Shown piece after piece: positions 45,101-55,687 of a stretch of 64,000 nt of DNA. A program made the position numbers and the translations under genes. Positions within the stretch are counted from its first letter, which is position 1. Each line of letters begins with the position of its first letter. The DNA lies in NCBI RefSeq assembly GCF_905147365.1, contig NC_056412.1, positions 15,244,001-15,308,000 of the forward strand. The letters run 5' to 3'. The notes under the pieces were generated by a model that was not told the origin of the DNA, ran no database searches, and worked only from the letters and a program-made list of their open reading frames with translations. This DNA comes from Aricia agestis (taxonomy: Eukaryota > Arthropoda > Insecta > Lepidoptera > Lycaenidae).

Positions 45101-47682
45101 TGTGAAAGTGGCAGCGCTGAAAGACCAAACATTTTTTTCACTTTTGTATGGGGAAACTTGTGACGCTCGGGCCTTTGCCCATACAAAAGTGAAAAAAATT
45201 TTTCGTCTTTCAGAGCTGCTACTTTCACAGTGAACTCTCTACAAGGAACACGTACACACCCTAAAGTATTATCACTTATTTTTGTTACACACTGTATAGG
45301 TTGAGACTTTTTTTATGAGCAAGGGAAAGCCTTTATGGGTGCCCGGGTTGGGGATGTGCCTAAGTAAAACTGAAGCATCCCGGGGTATGTGGGACTGGCC
45401 AAGCGCCGAGCCTACCCGCCCACTATAAAACCATCTGCGATTTGCTGTCAGCCATATACGGAGGGATGTCTTGGATATATTAAAAACAGGACTCCCTCCA
45501 CAACCGGCGCGGCCGGTCTACCTCAAAAGGGACCGGACTTCCACCAAAGTAAGGTAACGCTTCGGCAAAATGAAGCGTTCCCCTCGGCGCTGGGACTAGG
45601 CAAGTGAGGGAGGTTCCCATCCTCAAACTAGGTTTAAGCCTACAATAAGCTGCTTTATTGAAATTTAAATTATAATATTAATGAATAATGATTAATTACC
45701 AATATTAATTAAATTAATTGCATTACTTAAATACTCCTATAATTATATAAGGAATTGATCCGTATATTTGGGAGCTACATGCAAAACCGGAGTCCTTCAT
45801 GTGCGTTCTTCCGTGAAATACGCTATGGAGTGGTCGGAACGCTAATTAATTATTTACACATGAAAATTTAACTTAACTAGCTGTTTAAAGCAATAACTAG
45901 CTACGGCATAATATCGTAGATAGTTATCAAGTAGAATATGGCTCATTCATACTTCCACTAATATTATAAATACGAAAGTGTGTCTGTCTGTTTCTTATCT
46001 ATTTACGCCTGAACCGCCGAACCGATTTTGTTGAAATTTGGTTTGAATATAGTACATACTTTGTACCCCAAATTTGTGGGTATGAAGATGGATTTTTTTG
46101 AGTTCCCAGCATTGTTCTCATAGAAAAAGTTGTTCATTTTGACGGTTTCATTTGATGGTTTCAAGGATACCGGTGTTTACACAAACACACTGTACTTTGT
46201 GTCCCAAAAGAATTACCATCCATCCATCCAGAAAAAATAAGTGTTACGTGATAAACGAATTTGAGGGTACGTCTAGTTCTTATATAAACGTTGTTCACAT
46301 CAAGAGATCAACACGTAACTCAAACAAACTTGTCTAGTTCCTCGCACCGAAATGCGATAATGTTCTGTTGACGAATACGGGGGTGAGGCGGGGAAAGGAG
46401 TCGAGCGGGGGTAACTTCGTTAGAAGCGTTTGCCAAATTCCCTCATTCGGACTTTATATTGTCGGATTCTAGGACACCCAAAAAGTTTTTATATTTGGAA
46501 GCTTATCCTCTTTCGTTGTGTTTAGGTAGAATTTCTACCAAATGTGTTAATGTAATTGCCATAACATTAAGTTTACTTAGTTAAAAAGAAAAAAAAAAAG
46601 AAAAATCTTTATTATAAATTTAGTAAGGTGAGCATTTCAATCCTCCAAACTAGGCGCAGCCTGTCTTATGGAGGAATTTCTTGGATTACAACAAATATTG
46701 GTTGCGGCTTACAACTTACAAATAAACAACAATGAGGAAATGAAATTATAACTACAAATTTTAAACAAAACAACAAAAATAATCTTCTCTTCATTTCTAT
46801 AAGTACATCACAAAATAAACTTAGAATATTTTTATAAATGTACTAGCTGTCCCGGCAAACGTATTATTTCATTGAAGTGACTAAATAAGTATGTCACCAT
46901 GGCAACGTCCATCGCTATCCCGTCGCACAAACAATGGTCGCCGTCAATCTCGAGCTGTTATAATTTACTATTATTTATTCAACAAATGCACTTATCAGTA
47001 TAAAAAGTAGCCAGTAGCCGATTCTCAGACCTACTGAATATGCATATAAAATTTGGTTAAAATCAGTAAAGCCGTTTCGGAGGAGTACGCGGCCTAACAT
47101 TGTGACACGAGAATTTTATATATAAGATTGTGTGTGTGTGTGATTTGATTTGATTTTCATACATTATACTGATATTTAATAAAAAAAAAATTATATATAA
47201 ATTACTATCTACATAACAACGTTTAGTTGTTTTAAAATGAGTGTTATTTTCTGACTAATAAGCCTAAATGCATTACTAAGAAGTGAGATTAGTTTTCGAA
47301 GTAACAGTTTACATTGCTACGAGACGAAGCGATGCGATGCATTTTTGATAACTCGTTCAAAACTAAACTTTATTTACATCTCAAGAAGATACACATTGAA
47401 TTGAGAGACTTGTCGCCGGTTTTGGGCTGTCTGTTCCAAACTTGAATGGATTATTAGCATCAGTAGGATTTCAGACTTATAATAGTAGTAGTAGTATTTA
47501 TAGTAATAAATGTAACTTTTGCACCACGCTACCGTCTACTAAGTTGGTACACGTAAACTTTCCTCGGTAGAAACTACCTTTTCAAATAATAAATAAACAT
47601 TTACTTACCCATGGTACAGCAGCAGAGAAGAGAGGAAGAACACACACGCTATGACATCGGCCCGCCCCACTACGCCTGCCAC
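33181..47682 (-). CDS. TMTC1: TMTC-type protein O-mannosyltransferase (12 exons visible, 5' end outside)
   Basis: Exons in transcript order: 47682-47609, 44799-44668 (or its duplicate 44653-44522), 44190-44026, 43616-43427, 42240-42119, 40625-40464, 39816-39703, 39261-39121, 38221-38022, 35618-35471, 34924-34807 and 33420-33181. All phases agree; about 601 codons are visible. The N-terminal part is membrane-embedded with TMTC signatures: VAGVVGRADV, MLxKETGYTALLL, QDNPPAF, FNWWLLICPWTLSHDWQMGS and VGFVVAERVLYIP. The C-terminal part has TPR-like helices (KLHYNFANFL, AHNNLGTLL, ARYNLAKLY, LEPGFVAAHLEIL), then an Arg/Ala-rich exon and a Lys-rich tail (HKKKKKEPD). TMTC proteins are ER GT-C enzymes that O-mannosylate cadherin domains (family knowledge). 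KETG rather than KEQG favours TMTC1, but the paralog assignment is tentative. The first exons (with the catalytic loop region) lie beyond 47.7 kb, probably outside the window. Confidence 0.92.
33745..33782. repeat. perfect 17-bp-arm hairpin in a TMTC intron
   Basis: Arms 33745-33761 and 33766-33782, loop TATT, in the last TMTC intron. Confidence 0.9.
34186..34444. mobile_element. foldback MITE, mariner-like ends (copy 3)
   Basis: Complete copy: CAGTGTGTAACAAAAATAAG at the left and TTATTTTTGTTACAGCCTG at the right, flanked by TATA. The arms (e.g. GTGAAAGTAGCAGCGCTGAA) pair over nearly the whole length. In the last TMTC intron. Confidence 0.9.
34612..34780. mobile_element. GC-rich TIR MITE beside a TMTC splice donor
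   Basis: Left TAAAGCTGCGCGTCCACCGG and right CCGGTAGACGCGCACTTTA are near-perfect inverted ends, with further complementarity inside (GGTCGGAATCGGAGCG). It ends only about 26 bp from the TMTC exon ending at 34807. Confidence 0.8.
35635..37776 (+). mobile_element. 5'-truncated non-LTR retrotransposon (CR1/Jockey-like) with open RT frame
   Basis: A 575-codon frame (35648-37375) without stops encodes reverse transcriptase: YRPIS (133-137), catalytic LDFSNAFN with Asp (204), PQGSVLSPLLF (from 262), and the catalytic FADD box (290-293), then the thumb and C-terminal region. The 5' endonuclease part is missing. The 3' UTR has the stem ACCGCTGAAAGCGGT and ends in an AAATAAATAAATA tail. TAAAAGTA flanks it on both sides (35627-35634, 37777-37784), a probable target duplication. 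Antisense to TMTC, starting 15 bp from the acceptor of the exon at 35618. The intact frame implies recent insertion. Confidence 0.9.
38840..38905. repeat. partial MITE (GATTC-TAGGCA family)
   Basis: GTCAACTGATCTTGACACAA and CCGACCAAATAACGTAGGTC match the inner right part of the MITE at 48258. In a TMTC intron. Confidence 0.5.
39400..39625 (-). mobile_element. Jockey-type LINE fragment
   Basis: Reverse complement resembles the LINE at 42480-43420: GATACAACCGATAGAGGATGC, CGTTGCATACGATCCAGAGG and GTGCCCCTGCCTAGAGACGA correspond to its C-terminal coding part. Diverged and truncated at both ends; in a TMTC intron. Confidence 0.7.
40105..40345. mobile_element. GC-rich MITE with perfect 25-bp TIRs
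   Basis: TIRs 40105-40129 and 40321-40345 are exact complements (TGCTGGCTTCTCACGGCGCG...). The interior repeats the GCGCGTAATA-like motif and GC-rich CTCGAGC blocks. No coding capacity. In a TMTC intron, about 120 bp from an exon. Confidence 0.85.
40893..41188. mobile_element. hAT-like MITE (copy 2) nested in another TIR element
   Basis: Same family as 32065-32362; flanked by TCAAAAAA / TCAAAAAC, a near-perfect 8-bp duplication. The surrounding sequence forms inverted ends of a second element: GGCTGCGTTTCCTCCAGAGA (about 40763) and the complement TCTCCGGTGGAAACGCAGCC (about 41215), so the MITE landed inside an older TIR element. Confidence 0.85.
42480..43420 (+). mobile_element. 5'-truncated Jockey-type LINE, 3' half of reverse transcriptase
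   Basis: The open frame to 43359 encodes the region after the RT catalytic box: LVQFNPTKTQVCAFT, ILGVNISS, RRAARIV and the conserved end VKLWNELSPAVFP...FKKRAYSLLKG, typical of Jockey-clade ORF2. Ends in poly(A) at 43408-43421. The catalytic palm is missing, so it is dead. It is antisense to TMTC, and its poly(A) abuts the GTAGG of a TMTC splice donor (43426-43422). Related fragments at 39400 and 54320. Confidence 0.9.
44522..44799 (-). other. tandemly duplicated TMTC exon
   Basis: Two 132-nt exon copies, 44799-44668 and 44653-44522, 146 bp apart, both ending with AACAA|GTAGGT donors and both preceded by CCAG. They encode the same 44-residue membrane segment with four differences (V/A, S/P, A/V, V/I). 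The gap is only 14 nt, too short for an intron, and reading through hits TAG in frame, so only one copy can be used per mRNA. The upstream copy has the better acceptor context. A misassembled haplotype is an alternative. Confidence 0.8.
45036..45294. mobile_element. foldback MITE, mariner-like ends (copy 4)
   Basis: CAGGGTGTAACAAAAATAAG at the left and the complementary TTATTTTTGTTACACACTG at the right, with TATA flanks. Near-complete self-complementarity. In the TMTC intron upstream of the duplicated exon. Confidence 0.9.
45330..45640. repeat. GC-richer block, probable repeat of unknown class
   Basis: Contrasts with the AT-rich intron around it (e.g. CAAGCGCCGAGCCTACCCGC, ACCGGCGCGGCCGGTCTACC with a small GC palindrome). 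It has no coding homology that I recognise. It may be the 5' UTR of a retroelement. Confidence 0.35.
45650..46840. other. TMTC intron, no recognisable feature
   Basis: AT-rich intron with a short repeat-like end at 45950-46030 (TATTATAAATACGAAAGTGT ... TTTCTTATC) that resembles the target-proximal ends of the common interspersed repeats. No exon seen. Confidence 0.4.
46842..47128 (+). repeat. interspersed repeat, ACTAGCTGTCCCGGCAAACG variant
   Basis: Starts ACTAGCTGTCCCGGCAAACG and ends GAGAATTTTATATATAAGA. A related fragment is at 53091-53255 (ACCCGGCAAACGTT ... GAGAATTTTGTATATTAGG). Confidence 0.7.
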
Positions 47683-47747
47683 CTGAAAAAGAAGAAAAAA
47701 AAAGATGAAAATACTAAGAAAAAAAAATAATAGAAAGTTGGTATTAG

Positions 47748-48215
47748 CGGGCCCCTTGACGATCAATTTTATTGCCCAATATTACGTACTGTGCAATATA
47801 ACGCCTCCGTGGTCTAGTGGTATAGAGCGCGGCTCTTGACACGGAGGTCGTGGGTTCGATTCCCGCGTTGGAAACATGTTATTTCCAAGTTTGGTTAGGA
47901 CGATGCAGGCTGATCACCTGATTGTCTGACAAGTAAGATGATCCATGCATCGGATGGGCATGTAAAAAGTCGGTCCTGCGCCTGATCTCTCGCCAGTCGT
48001 GTCGGTCTTCCGTCCCACTGGGTTATGAGAGTAAAGGAACAGAGAGTGCTCTTGTGTACTGCGCACACACTTGGGCACTATAAAATGACTCCTGCCGCCT
48101 GCGTAGCTGGCCTGGTTTCAATCAAACCGGCCACCATCACCGAAACCGGTGTGGGAGCTATTATTATTATTATTAAAATTAACTGTGCAATATTATTGAC
48201 GGTTTAGGGTGAATA
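47748..48215. mobile_element. MITE (GACGATCAATTTTATTG family) split by a SINE
   Basis: Left half 47748-47799 and right half 48182-48215 are the two parts of the element seen at 17845-18019. The insertion of the SINE duplicated 12 bp of the MITE. Confidence 0.8.
47800..48181 (+). mobile_element. tRNA-derived SINE (copy 2) with 12-bp target duplication
   Basis: A box GTGGTCTAGTGGTATAGAGC and B box GGTTCGATTCC; the body matches the copy at 31193; the tail is (ATT)n. ACTGTGCAATAT occurs at 47788-47799 and 48182-48193 as the exact target-site duplication of a LINE-mobilised insertion. Confidence 0.95.
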
Positions 48216-48257
48216 TTGAACATTGCCGCAGCTTTCAATCTTATTTTAAAATAAATT

Positions 48258-48421
48258 GTGCCATCAAAGAAATTGATTCATAGGCAGTTGACGGACCTAC
48301 GTCAATTGGTCGGATTATGTCAATTCAATGTTAGCTGTGTTCGGTCGGATGGGTTTGACATAACGTGACCAAATTACGCAGGTCGGCTATCTGCCTATGA
48401 ATCAACTTCTCTGATAGTACA
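48258..48421. mobile_element. MITE, GATTC-ATAGGCA family (complete copy)
   Basis: Left GAAATTGATTCATAGGCAGT and right CTGCCTATGAATCAACTTCT are inverted ends; the interior GTCGGATTATGTCAATTCAA matches 4092-4252. Confidence 0.8.
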
Positions 48422-48441
48422 ATAAAGTATGGTACCAATGG

Positions 48442-48479
48442 TACTTAACATGTAAATGGTAACATTTACATGTTAAGTA
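48442..48479. repeat. perfect 17-bp-arm hairpin
   Basis: Arms 48442-48458 and 48463-48479 with loop GTAA, 21 bp from the end of the preceding MITE. Confidence 0.9.
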
Positions 48480-49060
48480 TTTTACCTATAATATTAATAT
48501 TCTGCATAGCAAATCAACCCAGCAAGATATCTTTAAGACAATAATCGCAAAATATTTTTGTAGCAGCTCCAACATCATTCGAGTAAGGCTGTCGTTGTGT
48601 TGATGGATCGTTAATCACCTACGCTATCGCTAATAGCGAGTCGCGGTTAAAAACACTTCAACTCTGAACTGTTCCATATTTCAGGCACTCGCAGTTTACC
48701 ATTTGACGTTCTCATAGTAATTTGACGAGGCGCCACGAAACTTTTTTTAAATGAGCCATACAAAAGTAAACTTTATTAACTTTAAAAGAACACTTTGAGT
48801 TTATCGAATTCCCGCCCGTGATGTTCGGCTACCTAATCCAATTTCTAATGGCTCAATTAAAAAAACATCGCATCGCCTATTGCGACGTAAACCTTGCAAT
48901 GTGAACCGACCTTACTTTAACGTTTAAACATTCGATAAAAGGTTTAAAGGTATAGGTTCGATAAGAATCTGGCAATACAGGTTTAAAAAAAAACTGTGAA
49001 TATCATCTGTTGGGGCTGTTAGCCGTGTTAGATAGTTTATTTTCAGCTTAAAGGTTTATC
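48480..49060. other. gene-free stretch
   Basis: No exon or RNA gene. It would be the 5' intron of TMTC if the first exons lie beyond the window. Confidence 0.4.
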
Positions 49061-49061
49061 A

Positions 49062-49200
49062 GCAACCACGTGCTATACGCGCCGCATTTTAGAATTCGTT
49101 GTTCATTGTTGTTGAAATGATGTGAAACCTCCGCACCGTACGTGCTGCATTTCGTAGTACTATGCGGTGTGTTCAAAGTCGCAGTATGTAAGGGGCCTAT
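49062..49200. repeat. GC-ended MITE-like repeat (copy 3)
   Basis: GCGCCGCATTTTAGAATTCG and ATGATGTGAAACCTC are shared with 17098 and 20195. Confidence 0.65.
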
Positions 49201-49429
49201 AACTCGTACGAAGTCGCAGGAAACAGAGACCTTAGACAAACTTTGTCAGCTCAGCTAGCATTGAACGTAGGCCTAATTACTGAGCTCTGAAACAAACAGA
49301 GGGGCCCGGGGGCTACACAAACACTATTTCACTCCACCTAAGTTACAGAACTTGCGATTAAATAAAGTTGTCTCGTTGTTGTGTTTACAACTTTGAAGAT
49401 ATTTATTTTGAACTAGTTGGTGTCCGCAA

Positions 49430-49575
49430 TTCTGTTTTCGCCAAAATTGATTTGCGCGGTAGACGTACAATATTCCGGGATGAAAGGCGATTAGGCGTGA
49501 AGGTGACGGCGTGAAGAGATAACAGACAGACAGTGAGACACACTTTCGTCTTTCAAATATATAAAATTAGTATGG
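49430..49575 (+). repeat. interspersed repeat fragment, ACTAGTTGGTGTCCGCAATT variant
   Basis: Short complete-looking copy: starts AACTAGTTGGTGTCCGC and ends ATAAAATTAGTATGGAT after GACAGACAGTGAGACA. Confidence 0.6.
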
Positions 49576-49634
49576 ATGGTAGTTTTTATACAAAATAAGG
49601 GTAGCCCAAATTAAATAACACTTAAAAATAAAAT

Positions 49635-50080
49635 CGGCCAAATGCGAGTAGCTCCGTACCATAATAAAGAGCAAAAATAGGTAAAAAATGTATTTTTTTT
49701 GTATGGGAATCCCCCTTAACTGTTTATTTTATTTTTTTATTAAGTATTAATTATTAAAGTATAAACACAACTGAGTATTTTGTCAACATTTCACGTGCCT
49801 ACCTCATTATTAAAATCGAGCAAAAAAAAAAAAATGTTGTAAGGGGGCCCCCCTAAAATATTTAATTTATTTTATTTTTATATAGTATTTGTTGTTATAG
49901 CGGAAAAAGATACACACATTCTGTGAAAATTTCAGAAATCTAGCTATAGCGGTTCTTGAGATACAGCCTGGAGACAGACAGACGGACAGACAGTCAGACA
50001 GACGGGACAGACGGACAGACAGACATCGAAGTCTTAGTAATAGGGTCCTGTTTTTACCCTTTGGGTACGGAACCCTTAAA
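49635..50080. repeat. interspersed repeat with CAGA microsatellite
   Basis: Right part ends CCTTTGGGTACGGAACCCTT as at 13533-13926; holds an expanded GACAGACGGACAGACAGTCA tract. Confidence 0.7.
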
Positions 50081-50673
50081 ATTACACCAAGAACTTTATT
50101 GTTTAAAAAACTGTACTTTCAATCCCCAAGCGGCAGCCGGCTGCCACATAATAATTGAAAATCTATTGTGTCTGCGATACCCATGATGGAGATGCTACGT
50201 TAGTAACTTGAATCATTACACTATGGCATACCATTATTACAACTATTTATAATTCCAACAATACAAAGAAACATGTAATTTTGCAAAAACGAAGCAAATC
50301 CTCAGCCTTTTTCCACTGTGTCTCGGCTGTGATGTTAAATTATAAGGCTCTAGATCTCCGACAAAGGCTTCTCTCAAATCTCAAATTTATTTATGAGCGA
50401 AAGAGTAATGAAGTTATATTATTCATCTCGGGGAACGCAGAAATCTTTTAAAATGAAACTCGAGAAATTCTTAGTCCTAGTATCTGGGTTATAAATTATT
50501 ATATTACTACGTTAGATTTTTAAAATGTGTCAGTGAAATTCTATTACAGTAGAAACTTGATTATCTGGCCCTCAGTTATAAGGATTCCCCATAATCCGGA
50601 CTGCCACCGAAAATGTATGTCTTAAAAATTCTTAATAAACTTTGATTTTAACAAAGACATAACATTATGTACA

Positions 50674-50904
50674 GCCTGCTTAGCATACGCCAACGAGATA
50701 TCTCACTCTCGAGATAATTAAAAACTACTCGTCTCATAATGTCAAAATCTCGACAAAACTCTATAAAAATGTGTTATTTCGATGATAGATCTACGCGAGA
50801 AAAAATGTTTGTCATGCTAGGGTCAATAGAGATGAAGAGGCAAACCATCAAACATCGAGAAAGCATGTATAGTGAGATATCTCGTTGGCGTATGCTAGGC
50901 AGGC
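50674..50904. mobile_element. MITE with 33-bp TIRs (copy 2)
   Basis: Second copy of 11148-11410 with near-perfect TIRs (GCCTGCTTAGCATACGCCAA). It lacks the left arm of the internal hairpin that copy 1 has. Confidence 0.85.
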
Positions 50905-53090
50905 TGAACATAAGCACCGAACCCGCTCTTTTCATACATTCGATTATTATTAGGATTTTCGAATATCCGAATCCCTAACGACAATAACTAGTAGTCCGGT
51001 TAGTCACGATCCTACAGTAGTTAACGTTTCAACTACTTTTGAATATTGGCAAATGACATTGATATTAAAAAGGTGTCTAGAGATTTTACGAAGCGAAAAT
51101 GAAAGAGAGCTTTGATGACTGTAACAATTCAGGTGATTTTAAGAGTGACTAGGTAAACAACTTTAAAATTGACGATGATGAGGAATACAAGATAGTTTAT
51201 ATAATTTATTATGAAAAATATAACGATTAACGAATTAATGTACTGTCGCGTACAGCTGTACTTCGCTAATGAGTACAGCCGGGGCGATTAAGTTAATTAC
51301 TTGTGCCCGAAGTGCTCCGGTAAAAACGTACGCACCATTAATGAAAAAGGACTTGTTTTACACCTAAATAAATATCCGTTGAAATAATATTTAAATTAAA
51401 ATATAAAATAAAGAGTTCATTTTAACGTCGTTTAATTTAACAGTTTATTTTAACAAGGTAGAGTATCAGCAGGCTTTTGATTAAACGCACGGACCTTACA
51501 GCTAAATTATATTCAATTTCGTACACATAATATTATGTATCTTGCGATGTAGACAATGGACATCCGCTAAGAAAACTTTATTTTTTCAAAATTTGACCCT
51601 AAAAGAAAATAAATAAATGTTAATGTAGGTATTTATTTCTTACGTTTCCCGTAAATACATTAATGCTAATTTATTTTCTTTTCAACCCACGGAAAAGATG
51701 ATATTCAATATCATTATTCATTAAGGCGAAGAAAGCTGCCAATTGTCGAATTGTGCAGTTCATCAATCAATCTTTGTGCAGTTTTCTTGACGTACGTATT
51801 TCATTGATTGGCACAAAAAATATTAGATTTTTGATTATATTTGGAGAAGCTTTTTTTTAAATAATAAAATAATACAACTCTTACTGGATGAAAAAAAATA
51901 TACCAGAGTCACCTCTTTCGGTAACGTTAAACAGTTCTAACTAAAATCATGTACAAACTATGCTTTAAGTTTATTTGATACCTTTTACAAAAATCCAAAG
52001 CTTGTTAGATTTATTTTCGGTTCTGACATCTAGATTTTCCATAGTATTTATTTTTTCCCCTACCGAACGAAAAATATATCCACGCTACCGAGTGAACATT
52101 TTACATCTCTCTCTCGCATGAAAATCGACCGTAATGCGAGAGTGATGCGAGAAATGCGAATCCTCAGGGTCATTCGCAGTTATCAGCGTCTTAATTAGAT
52201 TTTATTATTCGTAGGTCTTAATACAAAATACAGTGCTAATATTATGTTAGTTTACCTACCAGTGTGGAGGTGATAGGAATAATTTAAAGACTGATTTACC
52301 GTGACCGTTTATCGTTGATGAGTTACAATATTGCGAGCTTAAAGTGAAGTGTGTTCGTAAATACAAAAAGATGACTATTTATATAAAGTTAGATGTTTAC
52401 TGTTTAGTCATTCCTGTACAAGTTGGGAATGGTGCCGCGGCCTAGAATCCTAGATGATGCAACCATGAGTGACAAATAAACTGTTAACTATATAACTTAA
52501 TATAAAATAAACAATAAGTAGACACATTAGCAACAATATCATACTTTTTTTACCGCCGGGTAAAACAGCTGTGACCCGATGTCTTTCAGCTTATTCCCCG
52601 TACAATGAATCCTTCGATATCGAGAAAAATATGAACCTGTATAAGTTCCCGCTATAAATTGCACGAGCAACTTTTCAAATTAAGCTCGAGCGAGAGACAA
52701 GTCGGCAATCAGCCGGCTAATAGGAAAAGTTTAAGATTATTGCCTTCCAATAGTTGCCGTTAAGATGCTTCGACTTTTTATGTGCGGACGATTACTTTTA
52801 TGCGTCATAAAGGATCGGTTAAGGTGAAACTGCGGAGCGATTCTACGGATAATAGAAATTTTCGACATTTCATTTGCTCCTAGGGGGCAGACCTGACATA
52901 CACAAAGCGCTGCCTGGTGGACTCGTGTTTTTAAAAACTGTCGATATTGTGACTCTTTCCTTTCGGCCGCCAGCCATCAGCTACGTAGCTGTAGGTCTTT
53001 CGTGTCAGTCATGTTAAACAGTCATTTATGTAACGAATCTAAAACTATATGAGCCTTGTGTAAATATCGAAGCGAATAAATATAATATAA
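50905..53090. other. gene-free AT-rich stretch
   Basis: About 2.2 kb in which I see no exon, RNA gene or clear repeat end. Short open frames are not supported by splice sites or composition. Confidence 0.45.
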
Positions 53091-53255
53091 CTAGATGACC
53101 CGGCAAACGTTAATTTGCCATATAAATTATTTATAGTATCAATATGAAAAGTAGATAAAAACCTATTCTCATGCCTAACGAATGTAAACACAAAATTTCA
53201 TTATAATCGGTTGAGTAATTTTGAAGGAGTGACACGAGAATTTTGTATATTAGGT
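53091..53255 (+). repeat. interspersed repeat fragment, CCCGGCAAACGTT variant
   Basis: Starts ACTAGATGACCCGGCAAACG and ends GAGAATTTTGTATATTAGG; sister of 46842-47128. Confidence 0.65.
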
Positions 53256-53539
53256 AAAGAGCGAAGCATAGAGTTAATATTATAGGTAATATTAACTTTA
53301 TTGATCGAAGCCATTTTATATATTTTTACAAAATGTAATGGAGTATACATCAAACTAAGCTAGGTACTTTCTATAAACAAAGATCTTATTTGTTCGTACC
53401 GCGGCTACGGTAAACATCTTTGACAGCTCAGCCCCGATTGTGGTTGTTATTATCCAATAGTCCGACTGTGGCAGGTAAGAGCAAAGTTGTGTACAACGGG
53501 TCGGTCGGTTTGGACGAGTCAGAAACGGGTCTGGCCTTT

Positions 53540-53711
53540 TAGCCAAGACATTTTCTTTTTCGCTTCTTTATAGAATCGCCGATCAAAATGTATGGAATTG
53601 ACATAAGTGTAATTAGTTAATATGAAGTTGAAGTTTGACTCGTTTTATGTTAATTTTATACATTTTGATCGGCGATTCTATAAAGAAGCAATGAAGAAAA
53701 CGTTTTGGCTA
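53540..53711. mobile_element. MITE with ~54-bp TIRs
   Basis: Inner TIR GCTTCTTTATAGAATCGCCG...AAAATGTAT is perfectly complemented near 53663-53692; the outer part (TAGCCAAGACATTTTC vs its diverged complement) extends it. ~170 bp, non-coding. Confidence 0.85.
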
Positions 53712-54319
53712 CAGGCTCTGGGGAGTCGGGTCAGATAATCTAATGCTTCTCGGTTCTATTGTACATTGTTTGTGACTCCAAATGGACACTTTAACTTTGA
53801 AATATTTCGAAATGAGAATTATTATTAAATCAATAAGTTATTGTATGATTTGGGTAGTAAATTATAGTTTGTCGAAATGATGCCAAGGGTAAAACAAAGT
53901 TGTAATAGACGAATACCAGTAATTATGGAGTTGTTATGAACCGGGGTCTGTCTTTGACAGATTGTAAGTTTTAATGTACCTATTATTTACTGTATATATA
54001 CACTTTACTTAGTGATATACAAATTATTTAAATAAAACGTATAATTATTTCGAATCATAATAATAACATAAAACTATAGCTCAATTAAATATTGTAAGCA
54101 ACATTCAAGTCTCACTGTGGCCAATTCTTTCATATTTGAAATATTGTATTTATTATGGCGCTGAATGTCCAGCATCGATGAAACCCTTGCCACTTTCTTT
54201 TATCTTCACACTAGGACACCTAGAAATATTAAAACACACTACATAATAAGAAACGGTACGTGCACATCATCAAACGGCAATGTTATTTGTTTCTCATTCA
54301 TACGTCGTAAGGCTACTTT
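53712..54319. other. gene-free stretch
   Basis: AT-rich, nothing recognisable. Confidence 0.4.
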
Positions 54320-54428
54320 TTTTATAAAATAAGGGGGCAAACGAGCAAAATGGGTCATCCGATGGAAAGCAACTACCGTCTTCCACTTGCAACATTAGAA
54401 GAGCTTCAGGTGCGTTACTGGCCTTTGA
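54320..54428 (-). mobile_element. 3' end fragment of the Jockey-type LINE
   Basis: Reverse complement matches the 3' end of the LINE at 42480-43420: AACGCACCTGAAGCTCTTCT and TTGCTCGTTTGCCCCCTTAT followed by an A-rich tail. Confidence 0.75.
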
Positions 54429-55130
54429 CGTACTTTCTCAATAGTACATCTCAACCCCAGCAACACAGCCATCAATCCGTCGTCGGGTAATTAGCCAAGA
54501 TGAAGTAATCCGATCCCAAATCGAACAACACCAAACAAATCACTGATTGAGAGCGCTATCACCTATTAGCGATAATTCGACTGGAGTTCGGGATTTGAGC
54601 ACATGATTAGCTGCGAGCGCCTAAGTGAGCCAATCTGCAGCTGCAAGCGATTTGGAGGCTAATGTGTTGGTGTTATGAGCTGAATTTGAGTGACAAGGTG
54701 AGTGAATTTGAATGACAAGAGAACATGCCTAATACTGTTGCTACACGTTGGAGGATGCGTTCACAGACGTTTTTCAACTGTCTTCAGCTGACGCAAAGAA
54801 ATAGCAGATGCATTTTCTGCAAACGTATAGCTTGCTTAAATAATCAAGCGACAAGGTTTTCCGAATATCTGAGCGACTTAATTACCTACTTATCATAGAT
54901 CTCTGGCAGTATGACTCCGTCAAAAGTCACTTCGGAGTCAGCAATAGCAAATAAAAATAAAGCAAAAAAGCAAAGCCCATCGCAGTAATTTCTGACGTGG
55001 TATATTTCGCGTTAATTTTAGAATCTTCAATAACACGTTTCCGGACGGTGCGCTGTTTTAGAACGCTATATTACTATGTATAAGGCATAGTTGTACTGGT
55101 TATCCTGCTACCAACTATTTTAGTTGCAAT
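54429..55130. other. gene-free stretch
   Basis: No exon or repeat end recognised. Confidence 0.4.
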
Positions 55131-55358
55131 CATAAAGTTAATATACCTAGCGGAATAGAGCAACAATCTCGTGCTGTCAAACGAAACCAAAATTGGTTTT
55201 CATCTGTGTGAAAAATATGTGTACGTATACACTTACACAAGCATGATTGAACATGAATTCTATGAGATTAAATTGTCAACGTGCGACACGTGCCGACTGG
55301 ACGTCAAAAAAAGAGTGCGGCTGTCATGTATCACACATCTCTTTTTACTACCCAGTCA
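55131..55358. mobile_element. hAT-like MITE (copy 3, one end missing)
   Basis: Starts with the intact TIR CATAAAGTTAATATACCTAG and continues like the reverse of 32065-32362 up to ACACATCTCTTTTTACTACC; the second TIR is absent. Confidence 0.8.
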
Positions 55359-55687
55359 GAGCTGCCAATTAGTACTGTCTCAGCTCATTGTTCCAGATGT
55401 TTCGTCCGCTACAATCTAATATGCTAAACAGTTATAGCGTTCCACAAGAAATCCTAGATAACTTCGTCTATAGTAATAACTAATAATTAAAGAGATTACA
55501 GAGGCTGTTCTGACTGAGAATTTATAGTGCACTTGCTGATCCGGCACACGTTGTTTTGTCGTATACGTTGAGAGAAAGGGAGATCATCCGAGTCACCAGT
55601 TCTTTATGAATTCTTTATGAACTGAACATTTTTTCAGAATCCTTTCTTGAGTTATAAACACACACATGAAAATCAGTTCAGCTCTTT

